Notes: generated by a model not told the origin, from the sequence alone. DNA of 64,000 nucleotides from Dactylosporangium sp040605635 (GCF_040605635.1 NZ_JBEXDG010000025.1:79104-143103); one strand, 5' to 3'. Counted from the first letter of the stretch, positions 1 through 8,155 are shown. Numbers and translations: made by a program.

Positions 1-107
1 ACCGTCATGGCGTGCGCGCCGGCGGGAGCGGCGGGCGCGTGGGCCTCCTGGACCACGGTGACCGCCGACCGCCACGCGTCGGATCTGGTCTGCTGTCGAG
101 TGCTCAT
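1..107 (-). CDS. N-terminus of an unidentified protein, cut by the window edge
   Basis: A minus-strand ATG at 107 opens a frame that stays open to base 1 (35 codons), starting MSTRQQTRSDAWRSAVTVVQ. It is divergent from the gene at 228. No clear ribosome binding site was identified and the fragment is too short to recognise. It could be the start of a real gene or a chance open frame in GC-rich DNA. Confidence 0.3.
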   Translation of the reverse strand, partial: MSTRQQTRSDAWRSAVTVVQEAHAPAAPAGAHAMT

Positions 108-227
108 GCCGCGCGTCTACCCGGCCGCGCCGCGCCCACACCCGTCTTTCGGCCAGGGTCAAAAGGGTGAGGTCGTCGCTTCCGTGGCGCAGTAGCGTCG
201 GGCGTGGCTCCTTCGGAAGGATCAGTG

Positions 228-797
228 ATGTCCTCAACCGCAGCCCTTTTCGCCGTCATCGTCCTCGTCTTGATCGTCATCGCCGTCGTGGCGACCGCGG
301 TCGGGCGGCACCGCCGCACCGCGGCGCTCCAGCAACGGTTCGGACCCGAATATGACCGTGCCGTCGGCGAGCAGCCGAACCGCCGGGCGGCCGAGCGCGA
401 CCTGCAGCAGCGGGAGCGGCGCCACGCCGACCTGCAGCTCAAGGAGCTCGATCCGCAGCAGCGTCAGCGGTATTCCGAGCAGTGGGAGCGCATGCAGGCG
501 CACTTCGTGGAGGAGCCGGAGGCCGCGACCCGAGAGGCCGACGAGCTCGTGACCAAGGTGATGCACGAGCGCGGGTATCCGACCGGGGATTTCGACGAGC
601 AGGTGCAGGACCTCAGCGTCGACCACGCCGAGACCCTCGGCCACTACCGCGACGCGCACGAGATCAACAAGGTGAACGAGCGCGGGCAGGCGTCGACGGA
701 GCAGCTCCGTCAGGCGCTGATGCACTACCGCTCGCTGTTCGCCGATCTGCTCGGCGACTCGTCGGGCGGCGGCCGGCCGATCCCCCGGCACGGCTGA
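228..797 (+). CDS. Membrane-anchored hydrophilic protein, paralogue of next gene
   Basis: Product of about 189 residues. The ATG at 228 is preferred over the in-frame ATG at 204 because GGAAGGA lies just before it. One hydrophobic helix at residues 5-25 (ALFAVIVLVLIVIAVV) is followed by a charged, Gln-rich region and a C-terminal domain with the pattern W-x(3)-QAHFVEEP, a conserved Leu-Val pair and a terminal HYRSLFADLL. The same pattern recurs at the C-terminus of the following gene, so the two share a domain. Such proteins are usually annotated as hypothetical or secreted proteins in actinobacteria. Topology suggests an N-terminal anchor with the helical domain outside the membrane. Function unknown. 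Confidence 0.75.
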   Translation: MSSTAALFAVIVLVLIVIAVVATAVGRHRRTAALQQRFGPEYDRAVGEQPNRRAAERDLQQRERRHADLQLKELDPQQRQRYSEQWERMQAHFVEEPEAATREADELVTKVMHERGYPTGDFDEQVQDLSVDHAETLGHYRDAHEINKVNERGQASTEQLRQALMHYRSLFADLLGDSSGGGRPIPRHG

Positions 798-835
798 GAC
801 AGGGGCACTCAAGGATCAACAGGAAGGCGATCGTG

Positions 836-1552
836 ATGCGTGACGACAGCCCGATCGACCCGGCCGCAGTCCAGCGGCGACGGCAGCAGGCGCGCGAGGC
901 GTCCCAGACGCCGCAGACCGCCCCCGGCAACGAGGCCCGTGACTACCAGAGCGACACCACCGGCGGCGGCGAGCGTCGCGGCACCACCAGTGAGTCCACT
1001 GGCGACACCCGCGGCGCTGCAAGCGACACCGCCGACACCCGTGGATACACGGGCGACGACAGGACCGGCGGCGAGGCTCGTGGCTACCAGGGCGACACCA
1101 CCCGCGGGGATGCCCGCGGGGACAGGGGCGGCACCACTGGTGAGGACGTCCGTGGATACACGGGCGACATCACTGGTGAGGACGCCCGCGGGTCCACGAG
1201 CGGGGACGCGAGAGACATCGCGGCCCAGAGGGACGAGAGCATCCAGCAGCCGCGCGGGCAGGGGCAGGAGGTGTCAGGCATCCGGGATCTGAGCATCTGG
1301 GACAGCGGGAAGGCCGATGAGTTCCGGCACCGCTGGCACGACGTGCAGACGCACTTCGTGGAGGACCCACGCGGCAGCGTCACCGAGGCCCGGCAGCTGG
1401 TCGACGACGCGATGCGGTCGCTGTCCGACAGCGTCCACGACCGCGAGGAGCAGCTCGAGCGCACCGGCGCCAGGTCGTCGGACAGCACCGAGGGCATGCG
1501 CGACACCGTGTTGCAGTATCACCACCTGCTCGACCGGCTCCTGGCCGTGTGA
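836..1552 (+). CDS. Hydrophilic repeat protein sharing the FVEDP domain
   Basis: About 238 residues, starting at ATG 836 with AGGAAGG upstream, 38 bp after the previous gene, so probably cotranscribed. Residues about 38-125 are a Gly/Asp/Thr/Arg-rich low-complexity stretch made of imperfect units such as TRGYTGDD and ARGYQGDTTRG. The C-terminal part (residues about 150-238) has W-x(3)-QTHFVEDP and ends HYH-like LQYHHLLDRLL, matching the end of the upstream protein. No signal peptide or membrane helix is visible. The repeats look disordered. Role unknown; a stress- or envelope-associated accessory protein is only a guess. Confidence 0.75.
   Translation: MRDDSPIDPAAVQRRRQQAREASQTPQTAPGNEARDYQSDTTGGGERRGTTSESTGDTRGAASDTADTRGYTGDDRTGGEARGYQGDTTRGDARGDRGGTTGEDVRGYTGDITGEDARGSTSGDARDIAAQRDESIQQPRGQGQEVSGIRDLSIWDSGKADEFRHRWHDVQTHFVEDPRGSVTEARQLVDDAMRSLSDSVHDREEQLERTGARSSDSTEGMRDTVLQYHHLLDRLLAV
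947..1210 (+). repeat. Imperfect coding repeat (Gly-Tyr-x-Gly-Asp units)
   Basis: Within the preceding gene, short units with the DNA core CGTGG(A/C)TAC(A/C)(C/A)GGGCGAC recur at irregular spacing and encode RGY(T/Q)GD-type motifs. They keep the reading frame, so they are protein-level repeats. Confidence 0.6.
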
Positions 1553-1554
1553 GC

Positions 1555-2412
1555 TCAGGCGGCGAAATCGGTGGAACCGGCGAGTTCGTCGGCGGCCGTC
1601 CGCAGCGTCGCGTCGAGCCCGTGCCCCACCATCCGCGCGAACGTGGGGTCGCCGGCCGCCGCGGCGCGCCGCATGGTGTCGACGTTGGCGAGGACCCGGC
1701 GGCGGACGACCGCGACGAAGTCGCCGGCGGGGCCGGGGTGGCCGTAGGCGTCCAGGAACAGGCGCAGGCGCCGCGGCCGGTCGGCGAACGCCGTGAATCC
1801 CTCCGCCGTCACGACGTGCCTGGCGTGTAGCGGCACCCAGGCGAACGCCGCCGACGCCAGGTCGTCCTCGGCGGTGGCGGGCGCGGCGAAGTCCCAGTCG
1901 AAGAACCCGGTGAGCCGCCCACCGGCCCAGGCCGCGTTGTAGGGTGCGGCGTCGTTGTGCCCGATGATGAGGCCCGGCCGCCAGGTGGAGCCGTCGCGCC
2001 AGACGGCGTCCGCCGGCGGGACGAACGACGCGGCGGCGCGGTGGAAGTCGCGCAACCATCCGGCGACCTGCCGCAGCGCGTCGTCGCTGTGCACCCACGC
2101 CGGCCACGGCCGCGCCGCGCCGACGACCTCGCCCGGCAGGAACGACAGCACCTCCCGGCCCTGGTGGTCGATGCCGAGCGCGCGCGGCGCCCGGTCGAAG
2201 CCGGCGTCCTGGAGATGCCGCAGCAGCAGGTGTACCGCCGGCGTCCACACCCCAGCGGCGCGCCGGACGGTGTCGCCGACCCGCACCGCACCACCGTCGA
2301 ACCCACCGGCCAGCCGCTGCTCGCCGGTCGCCGGGTCGAGGTGCCGCTCTTCGATCAGCGGGGTGGGGCGGTGCTCGTCGGTTGTCGGGGCTGGGTGTCG
2401 TTCGTCGGTCAC
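1555..2412 (-). CDS. Aminoglycoside phosphotransferase-like kinase (APH/ChoK family)
   Basis: 285 residues from GTG 2412. The start is chosen because GTGA overlaps the TGA of the upstream MetF-like gene (2409-2411), a translational-coupling arrangement. The kinase-like signature is IIGHNDAAPYNAAW (catalytic HxDxxxxN) followed by GFFDWDFA, the DFG-like metal-binding Asp. An aromatic stretch RPWPAWVHSDD precedes it. The N-terminal ~30 residues are charged and repetitive (TDERH/TDEHR). The family phosphorylates small hydroxylated substrates including aminoglycosides, choline and homoserine; the substrate is not visible. Coupling to the MetF-like gene suggests a shared metabolic task rather than drug resistance. 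Confidence 0.8.
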   Translation of the reverse strand: MTDERHPAPTTDEHRPTPLIEERHLDPATGEQRLAGGFDGGAVRVGDTVRRAAGVWTPAVHLLLRHLQDAGFDRAPRALGIDHQGREVLSFLPGEVVGAARPWPAWVHSDDALRQVAGWLRDFHRAAASFVPPADAVWRDGSTWRPGLIIGHNDAAPYNAAWAGGRLTGFFDWDFAAPATAEDDLASAAFAWVPLHARHVVTAEGFTAFADRPRRLRLFLDAYGHPGPAGDFVAVVRRRVLANVDTMRRAAAAGDPTFARMVGHGLDATLRTAADELAGSTDFAA

Positions 2413-3356
2413 CGGGCGTCGCGCAGCAGGGCGGCGACGTCGGACGCCAGGTGGATCGTGGCGTCGATCTCGGCACGGCGGATGGAGACGCTCTCGACGT
2501 TGAAGCCGAACGGCATGCCGAGGTGCTCGCAGAAGTCGGCGAGGTCCCTGGCGATCCTCATCGCCTGGCGGTAGGACTCGGCGAGCGGGTCGCCTGCGAA
2601 GCGGATCGAGTTCTCCAGCCAGCGTGGCACGTCGACGCCGAGCCACCGGACGAACTCCAGCGTTTTCAGCGAGCCGCACAGGGACAGCGTGAAGACGACC
2701 GTGCGCGGCGGGATGCCACGCTCCCGGCACTCGTAGAAATAGTCGGAGATCAGGTTCTTGGTCTCGTCGACGTGGTACACCACCTGCGAGACGAAGAACG
2801 TGCAACCGCGTTCCTGCTTGGCCAGCATGCGCAGGTGCTCGTCGCCGCCGCGGGCGTGGCGCTCGCCGATGACGACGGCGCCGAGCGGCAGGTCGGGGCG
2901 GACCTCCTGCCGGACCGCGTGGGCGCGACGCATGTCGGTGCGCACCGACTTGTCGCCCGAGGACGCGCCGACGAAGACGCCGAGGACCCGGCGCGGGTCG
3001 GCGCTTCGCAGCCAGTCGGCGAGGTCGTCCTCGTGATACTTGCCGACGCACCGGTAGATGACCGCCGGCCGGTCCCACGCCCCGAGATGCTCCGCGTGAT
3101 AGCGGGCCGGGTCGATCGTCGGCAGGTAGGGAAACGGCCGCGCGTCAGGGTTACGGTCGGACTCGTCGTCGATGTCGTACAGGATGAGGCCGTCGAGGTC
3201 GAGCCCGGCGAGCCGGTCCAGGGTGACCGCGGCGATCTCCTTGACCCGCTCCTCGGTCTCGCTGCGCCGCGGCGGCGTCAGGCTGAACAGCAGCACGCCG
3301 GGCCGCGCCTCGGCGAGCAGCTCCTGCAGACTGGGGCGCGGCACGGTTCCAGGCAT
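2409..3356 (-). CDS. Methylenetetrahydrofolate reductase-like FAD oxidoreductase
   Basis: 315 residues. An atypical member of the MetF superfamily, recognised by its start GVLLFSLTPPRRSE, the LYDIDDESDRNPD segment, the FVGASSGDKSVR strand-turn, FVSQVVYHVDETKNL, and the C-terminal PFGFNVESVSIRRAEI. MetF enzymes are flavin-dependent TIM barrels acting on folate C1 units; this branch is often annotated as methylenetetrahydrofolate reductase but its exact substrate is not established from the sequence. It is first in a two-gene unit, overlapping the kinase gene by 4 bp. The start ATG 3356 is the first in frame and lies 52 bp from the divergent gene at 3409. Confidence 0.75.
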   Translation of the reverse strand: MPGTVPRPSLQELLAEARPGVLLFSLTPPRRSETEERVKEIAAVTLDRLAGLDLDGLILYDIDDESDRNPDARPFPYLPTIDPARYHAEHLGAWDRPAVIYRCVGKYHEDDLADWLRSADPRRVLGVFVGASSGDKSVRTDMRRAHAVRQEVRPDLPLGAVVIGERHARGGDEHLRMLAKQERGCTFFVSQVVYHVDETKNLISDYFYECRERGIPPRTVVFTLSLCGSLKTLEFVRWLGVDVPRWLENSIRFAGDPLAESYRQAMRIARDLADFCEHLGMPFGFNVESVSIRRAEIDATIHLASDVAALLRDAR

Positions 3357-3408
3357 GCCACCACCTTACGAGCCTTGCTCCGCGCGGACGATGCCGGATC
3401 ATGGTGGC

Positions 3409-3861
3409 ATGGCGAGGCACGGGCGGTCCGACACGTGGGCCGACGTGGGTGCCATGTGGTCACTGATCGTGCTGGTGGGCGCACTGGTGGTGGGCGTCGG
3501 CGTGCTGTTCGTCGTCAGGCTCGTGCCGCACGAGATCGAGGGGATGCGAGCGTCCCGCGGGATCGCAGGGCGGATCGACAACGTGCGCTGCGGGAGCTAC
3601 GGCGATGTCTGCCGCGGTGATTTCACCGGTGACGACGGCACGTTCATCGCCGGCGTCGAGCTCGAAGGGACCAACAGGAACCGGCGGGGCTACGGCCGGG
3701 GGCGGGTGAGCTCCGGGCAGGCGACCAAGGTCTGGCCCGACCATCCGTTCAACGGCTTCTGGCTCGCGGCGATGCCGCTGCTCTTCGTCGCGGCCGGGGC
3801 GGCCGCCGCGGTGCGGGGCGCCGGCCCCCGGCACGCGCGTCGCGGCGGGGCCGGCGGTTGA
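3409..3861 (+). CDS. Small two-helix membrane protein
   Basis: About 150 residues from ATG 3409. A first transmembrane helix lies at residues about 15-40 (MWSLIVLVGALVVGVGVLFV), then a soluble loop with paired cysteines (VRCGSYGDVCRGDF), then a second helix at about 120-140 (GFWLAAMPLLFVAAGAAAAV) and a basic tail. The layout places the roughly 80-residue Cys-containing loop outside the membrane, where a disulphide is plausible. No family recognised. It resembles the DUF3592-like layout of two helices around an exterior domain, but I cannot confirm this. Confidence 0.65.
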   Translation: MARHGRSDTWADVGAMWSLIVLVGALVVGVGVLFVVRLVPHEIEGMRASRGIAGRIDNVRCGSYGDVCRGDFTGDDGTFIAGVELEGTNRNRRGYGRGRVSSGQATKVWPDHPFNGFWLAAMPLLFVAAGAAAAVRGAGPRHARRGGAGG

Positions 3862-3968
3862 GCTGCAGCGGGGACGCCACGACGTGGGCCTCGTGCGGGC
3901 CGCAGGTCCCCGGGTGGAGGTCGACGGTGCCGTTCTCGTCGGCACAGACGGCCGGAAGGCCGGTCCAG

Positions 3969-3996
3969 GACGGGGGCCGGATGTCCGGCCCCCGTC
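3969..3996 (-). terminator. Strong hairpin terminator after the pectate lyase gene
   Basis: Perfect 13-bp inverted repeat GACGGGGGCCGGA / TCCGGCCCCCGTC with a 2-base loop, 7 bp beyond the stop codon of the minus-strand pectate lyase gene. There is no U tract, which is usual in high-GC actinobacteria. Confidence 0.75.
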
Positions 3997-4002
3997 AGGA
4001 AA

Positions 4003-5592
4003 CTAGGCGTAGGTCTCGAACTCGGCGACCTTCGGGGTGCCGGTGGCGCTGGTGATCTCGAAGGTCACCTTCTTCATCGAGGTGCGGGTGAAGGTGATGA
4101 CGCCCGCGCCGGTGCCGGAGGCGAGGACCGAGCCGGTGTCGCCGTTGAGGAGGCGCCAGTTGCGGATGACGCCGGTGGAGCCGGACGCCTCACGGATGTT
4201 GACGCGGGAGATCGCGGTGGCGGCGCTCCACTTGATGGAGATGGAGCCGGTGGTGCCGTCCGGTGACCAGAAGGTGCTCATGTTGCCGTCGCGGACGTCG
4301 CCGTAGCTGGTGCCGCCGCCCTTGCTGGAGCCGTCGGAGCCGGCGCCGATGCTGAGGTTGGTGCCGCCCTGCGTCGGGCCGGGAGACGACGGCGTCGGCG
4401 AGGCGGACGACGGACGCGGCGAGGTCGGACCGGCGGAGGTGGGGCCGCCGGTCGGGCTGGTGGGGGTGCAGCTGCCGTTGGAGACCTGCAGGCCCTTGTT
4501 GGCGCCGGCGGTGCGGCTCACCACGTCGGGGACGCAGCTGGCCGGGTCGAGGGCGAAGCTGTACGGGATGCTGACGCTGGTGTTCGACGTCGGGTTCGGG
4601 CCCGCGGGGTTGTTGTCGGTGCCCTTGGCCGACCAGGTCACGTTGTCGAAGATGTTGCCGCTGACCTGCCAGTAGCCGGCCTCGCTGGTGTAGAACGTGC
4701 CGAGCACGTCCTTGGAGTTCTTGAAGTAGTTGTTGTCGACCCGCGCGCGGGCGCCCGCCCGGGAGTTGATGCCGGACTCGTTGAGGGTCACGTAGGAGTT
4801 GTTGTAGATGTGCGCGATGCCGCCGCGCAGCAGCGGCGTGCGGGAGTCCAGGTTCGAGTAGCCGTTGTGGTGGAAGGTGATGAAGCTGTTGCCGCGGTCG
4901 GTCTCGCTGGAGCCGATCAGCCCGCCACGCCCGGAGTTCTTCAGCGTGCTGTAGGACAGCGTCACGTACTGCACGTCGTCCTTCAGGTCGAACAGGCCGT
5001 CGTAGCCCGCGGACTCGCCGCCCGACGCCTCGAGTGACACGTGGTCGACCCAGACGTTGCGCACGGTGCTCTCCATGCCGATGGCGTCGCCGCCGTTCGA
5101 CGTGGGTGAGCCGGACTTCTTCACGTTCTTGACCGTCACGTTCTGGATGATGATGTTGCTCGAGTCGCGGATGTGGATGCCGAGCTGGTCGAAGACCGCG
5201 CCGCCGCCGACCCCGATGATCGTGACGTTGCTGATCTCCTTGAGCTCGATCTTGTCGGCGGCGGTGTTGCAGCTGCTGCCGGAGACCTTGGTCGTGTTGC
5301 CGTGGTTGATCGTGCCCTCGACCTGGATGATGATCGGGGTGCTGCTGCTGGCCCGGTTGCACAGGGCGGTGTGGATGGCGGTGCCGGTGGTGGCCCGGAC
5401 CGTCTGCCCGCCCGCACCGCCGGTGGTCCCGCCGTTCTGGGTCGCGTAGCCGGTGACGCCACCGGTGGCCGCGGCGGCCTCAGGTGCCGAGAGGGCCACG
5501 CCGATCGCGGTGCCGGCGAGTGCGGTGGCGGCCGCGGCCACACCGGCCCGCAGCGCGAGCCGCGGTCGGCGGTGGGTTCCTTGGGGAGTCAT
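4003..5592 (-). CDS. Secreted PL1 pectate lyase with C-terminal discoidin-like domain
   Basis: 529 residues. A signal peptide (HRRPRLALRAG then an Ala-rich core) ends near APEAAAA. The catalytic parallel beta-helix covers about residues 45-370: VWVDHVSLEA, DGLFDLKDDV, and the PL1 catalytic region SRTPLLRGGIAHIYNN at about 246-261. A Ser/Thr/Pro/Gly linker (about 375-410) leads to a roughly 120-residue C-terminal domain with DGNMSTFWSPDG, typical of F5/8 type C (discoidin, CBM32-like) carbohydrate-binding domains. The enzyme cleaves polygalacturonate by beta-elimination outside the cell. A LacI-type palindrome upstream and a hairpin terminator downstream make this a single-gene transcription unit. 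Confidence 0.92.
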   Translation of the reverse strand: MTPQGTHRRPRLALRAGVAAAATALAGTAIGVALSAPEAAAATGGVTGYATQNGGTTGGAGGQTVRATTGTAIHTALCNRASSSTPIIIQVEGTINHGNTTKVSGSSCNTAADKIELKEISNVTIIGVGGGAVFDQLGIHIRDSSNIIIQNVTVKNVKKSGSPTSNGGDAIGMESTVRNVWVDHVSLEASGGESAGYDGLFDLKDDVQYVTLSYSTLKNSGRGGLIGSSETDRGNSFITFHHNGYSNLDSRTPLLRGGIAHIYNNSYVTLNESGINSRAGARARVDNNYFKNSKDVLGTFYTSEAGYWQVSGNIFDNVTWSAKGTDNNPAGPNPTSNTSVSIPYSFALDPASCVPDVVSRTAGANKGLQVSNGSCTPTSPTGGPTSAGPTSPRPSSASPTPSSPGPTQGGTNLSIGAGSDGSSKGGGTSYGDVRDGNMSTFWSPDGTTGSISIKWSAATAISRVNIREASGSTGVIRNWRLLNGDTGSVLASGTGAGVITFTRTSMKKVTFEITSATGTPKVAEFETYA

Positions 5593-5658
5593 GCGAAACC
5601 TCCGTTAAAAAGTGCGAGGGCGGGGCGGCGCCGCTCAGCATCGACGGAACCCGATACT

Positions 5659-5674
5659 AGGAAAGCGCTTTCCT
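5659..5674. promoter_or_regulatory. LacI-family-type operator upstream of pectate lyase
   Basis: Perfect 16-bp palindrome AGGAAAGCGCTTTCCT, with the central CG typical of LacI/GalR-family operators. It lies 67 bp upstream of the pectate lyase start. Repression by a sugar-responsive LacI-type regulator, encoded elsewhere, is inferred. Confidence 0.7.
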
Positions 5675-5729
5675 CCACGACAAGGGTTCTGATGTGCAGG
5701 TTTGTTGCAGGAATTCGGAATCGTGAAAA

Positions 5730-6584
5730 TTACAGGATTCGCTCCAGCAGGTCCGCCACCCGCGGATCGTCCGTCGCGGCCGGCTGATGCACCACGTGGT
5801 AGGTGATCGGCGGCAGGTCCGCGACGGGCCTGGCGACCACCCCCACCGGCGGCGGCACGCAGCCGTTGACCACCGCCAGCCCCACGCCGAGCGCGACGAA
5901 CTGCGCGATCAGCGGCCACCCCTCCGCCTCCACGGCGACCGTCCAGTCGGTCCCGGCGGCCCGCAACGCCTGCTCCAGCAGCACCCGATGCGGCCGGTGC
6001 TGCGGCGGTACGACCAGCGCCGCGCCCTCCAGATCGCGCAGCGCGACCGTGCCCCGACGGGCCAGCCGGTGCCCTTCGGGCACGAACAGCATCTGCGGGA
6101 AGGTCGCCAGCTCGGCGACCGTCAGGTCCTCCGGCACGACGTCCAGGACGCTCACCCCGACGTGCGCCAGGCCGGTGCGCACGGCGGCGAGCATCTGCCG
6201 GTGGTCGCAGTTGATCAGGCGGAGCCGGGTCGGCCCGTCGGCGAGGACGGCCCGGATCGTGTCGCCCAGCAGGTACAGGTAGGCGCCCTGACCGGCGGCG
6301 AGCACGACCGGCCGCCGCGGCGTGTCGCCGGCGAACTCGGCGAGGAACTGCGCGAGCCGCTCGTCGTGCACGCGGGCGAACCGCGCCACCGCCTCACCGT
6401 CCGGCGTGAGCGCGAGCCGCCGGCCGGCGCGGTGATACAGCGGCCGCCCCAGCGCACGCGCCAGCTTGCCGATCTTCACGTGCAGGGCGGGTTGCGAGAT
6501 CCGCAGCTGCGCCGCGGCGCGCGTGAAGTTGAGATGGTCGGCGAACACCACGAACGCGGCGAGGGCGTCCGGCGAGACGGTCAT
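5730..6584 (-). CDS. LysR-family transcriptional regulator
   Basis: 284 residues. The N-terminal winged HTH (residues about 1-62) has the LysR pattern LAAFVVFADHLNFTRAAAQL, QPALHVKIGKLARALG and RRLALTPDGEAV. The C-terminal substrate-binding domain (about 90-280) senses a co-inducer. It is divergent from the HAD-like gene at 6653, with a 68-bp spacer containing a T-N11-A box, so it probably controls that gene and itself. Its stop is 137 bp from the divergent start of the pectate lyase gene and it could affect that region too, but the LacI-type site there argues for separate control. Confidence 0.9.
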   Translation of the reverse strand: MTVSPDALAAFVVFADHLNFTRAAAQLRISQPALHVKIGKLARALGRPLYHRAGRRLALTPDGEAVARFARVHDERLAQFLAEFAGDTPRRPVVLAAGQGAYLYLLGDTIRAVLADGPTRLRLINCDHRQMLAAVRTGLAHVGVSVLDVVPEDLTVAELATFPQMLFVPEGHRLARRGTVALRDLEGAALVVPPQHRPHRVLLEQALRAAGTDWTVAVEAEGWPLIAQFVALGVGLAVVNGCVPPPVGVVARPVADLPPITYHVVHQPAATDDPRVADLLERIL

Positions 6585-6613
6585 AGGCAGAAACTATAGG
6601 AGCGGCGGCAAGA

Positions 6614-6628
6614 ATAGTTCTGTTCTAT
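6614..6628. promoter_or_regulatory. LysR-type T-N11-A box
   Basis: ATAG-TTCTGTT-CTAT, a 15-bp interrupted palindrome matching the T-N11-A consensus, in an AT-richer patch between the divergent LysR gene and the HAD-like gene. A related half-site CTATAGG lies at about 6594. Confidence 0.6.
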
Positions 6629-6652
6629 CGTCGGCGCGACCAGGCTGGACGT

Positions 6653-7162
6653 ATGAACGCAGCACGCATCCGACTCGGGGTCGACATCGGCCGGGTCATC
6701 ATCGGCGGCACCGCCCCCGGTGGCGGCGACACCCAGTTCTTCAGCGGCGACACCGCCAAGATGCTCGCCACGCCGGCCGTGCCCGGCGCGTTCGAGGCAC
6801 TGGCCCGGCTCGCGCCGCGGTTCGAGCAGGTGTGGCTGGTCTCCAAGTGCGGCGAGCGGGTCCAGCGGCACACCCGCCAGTGGCTCGATCACCACGACTG
6901 CGTCGCGCGCACCGGCATCCCGCGCGAGCACCTCCGCTTCTGCCTGCAGCGGGCGGACAAGGCCGGGCACTGCGCCGAACTCGGCATCACCCACTTCGTC
7001 GACGACAAGCTCGACGTACACCAGGCGCTGCGGGGAATCGTGGCGCACCGGTTCCTGTTCGGTCCGCAGCCGGCACCGGCGCCGGCGTGGGTCCAGCACG
7101 TCGGGACCTGGCCGGCCGCCGAGGCCGCGATCCTGCGCAGCCTCGGCGTCGCGTTGGTGTAG
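6653..7162 (+). CDS. HAD-superfamily-like protein with altered motif I
   Basis: 169 residues. The HAD fold is suggested by an N-terminal strand ending in LGVDIGRVIIGG (motif I position), VWLVSKCGE (motif II-like Ser), and a late acidic pair THFVDDKLDVHQAL (motif IV-like DD). The second Asp of the usual DxD is replaced by Gly (D-I-G), so a standard phosphatase acid/base is missing; the protein may use a different chemistry or be a binding protein. It is divergent from the LysR gene and convergent with the YcnI-like gene. LysR control is inferred from the operator between them. Confidence 0.7.
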   Translation: MNAARIRLGVDIGRVIIGGTAPGGGDTQFFSGDTAKMLATPAVPGAFEALARLAPRFEQVWLVSKCGERVQRHTRQWLDHHDCVARTGIPREHLRFCLQRADKAGHCAELGITHFVDDKLDVHQALRGIVAHRFLFGPQPAPAPAWVQHVGTWPAAEAAILRSLGVALV

Positions 7163-7176
7163 CGATGGCGTAGCCG

Positions 7177-7884
7177 TCAGGTCCGGGCGGTGCGGCGGTA
7201 CGCGAGGACGGCCGCGACGAGCGCCGCCAGACCGAGGAGGAGGCCGGCGACGCCGACGGTGATCGCGGTGCCGTCGGTCTGGCCGTCGTTCGCCGTGTCG
7301 GCGGCATCCTGAGCGGCGCCCGTGACGGCCGCCGGCGCCGTCGCGTCCTTCTTCGCCAGTTTCAGGACCGGCGCTGGGTGCTCGGCCTCCGCACCGGCGG
7401 CGGGCTCGTCGATCCAGCGCACGACCTCGCCGTCGGAGTACGTCTGCAGCGCCTTGAACACGATCTGGTCCGCGACCGGCAGCGGCCCGAGCGACACGTC
7501 GAACTCCTGGAACTGATGCGGCTTGATCTCCGCGCCGGCCGTCGCCGTCCACGTGATCTTCGAGACGGCGTCGGTGATCTCGCCGTCGTCGGTCTTGACC
7601 GGGGTCGCGAGCTTGGAGCTCTCCGCGACGGCGGTCCACCCCTGGACGGGTTTGAGCGACACCGACGCGATCGGCTTGTCGGTCGGGATCGCGATCTCCA
7701 GCTTCGTGGTGCTCACGGCGTCCTTCTCGTTGGGGACCCGGAATGTCACCTTCGTGTAGCCGCCCTGCGTGGCGGTGCCCGGGTTGACGGTCACGTGCGC
7801 GGACGCGGCGGCGGGAAGGGCGAGCGCGCCGGCGGCGGCGGCGACCAGGGCGGCAAGCGCGCGGGCCGGGCGGATGAGACGCAT
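7177..7884 (-). CDS. ycnI: YcnI-like copper-binding membrane protein (DUF1775)
   Basis: 235 residues from ATG 7884, preferred over the in-frame ATG at 7944 because GAGGAC precedes it and a signal peptide then starts at once (MRLIRPARALAALVAAAAG). Cleavage after AAASA would leave His as the new N-terminus (HVTVNPGTATQGG), the copper-ligand arrangement described for YcnI. The DUF1775 domain continues through FRVPNEKD, ITWTA and LQTYSDGEVVRW. A C-terminal helix (about 205-230, GVAGLLLGLAALVAAVLAY) with a basic tail anchors it. The copC/D-type genes often found beside it are absent here. Confidence 0.9.
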   Translation of the reverse strand: MRLIRPARALAALVAAAAGALALPAAASAHVTVNPGTATQGGYTKVTFRVPNEKDAVSTTKLEIAIPTDKPIASVSLKPVQGWTAVAESSKLATPVKTDDGEITDAVSKITWTATAGAEIKPHQFQEFDVSLGPLPVADQIVFKALQTYSDGEVVRWIDEPAAGAEAEHPAPVLKLAKKDATAPAAVTGAAQDAADTANDGQTDGTAITVGVAGLLLGLAALVAAVLAYRRTART

Positions 7885-8005
7885 GATTCGGCAGTCCTCG
7901 GAGTCGGCGGAGTGGGGCATCGGGTAGTCGTCGCACCGGGCCACGAAGTTCCCGGCGACTTCTCCGGATCCCCCGGGCCGATGTCAGCCGGGCCGGGCGC
8001 ACAGG

Positions 8006-8155
8006 CGGAAGGACCAGCGCCAGGGCCGCCGCCTCGGCCGCGACCAGGACGTCCAGGTGGATCGGCGGGAACGCCACCGTCGGAAGGACCAGCGCCAGGG
8101 CCGCCGCCTCGGCCGCGACCAGGACGTCCAGGTGGATCGGCGGGAACGCCACCGT
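8006..8155. repeat. Exact 75-bp tandem duplication
   Basis: Bases 8006-8080 are repeated without change at 8081-8155. The unit begins CGGAAGGACCAGCGCCAGGG and ends GAACGCCACCGT. On the minus strand both copies encode the same 25-residue stretch with the core FPPIHLDVLVAAEAAALALV. That open frame starts at 8218 but runs on through the YcnI-like gene in antisense, so no intact gene is evident. Bases 7885-8240 otherwise hold no gene I can support; a decayed gene is possible. Confidence 0.85.
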
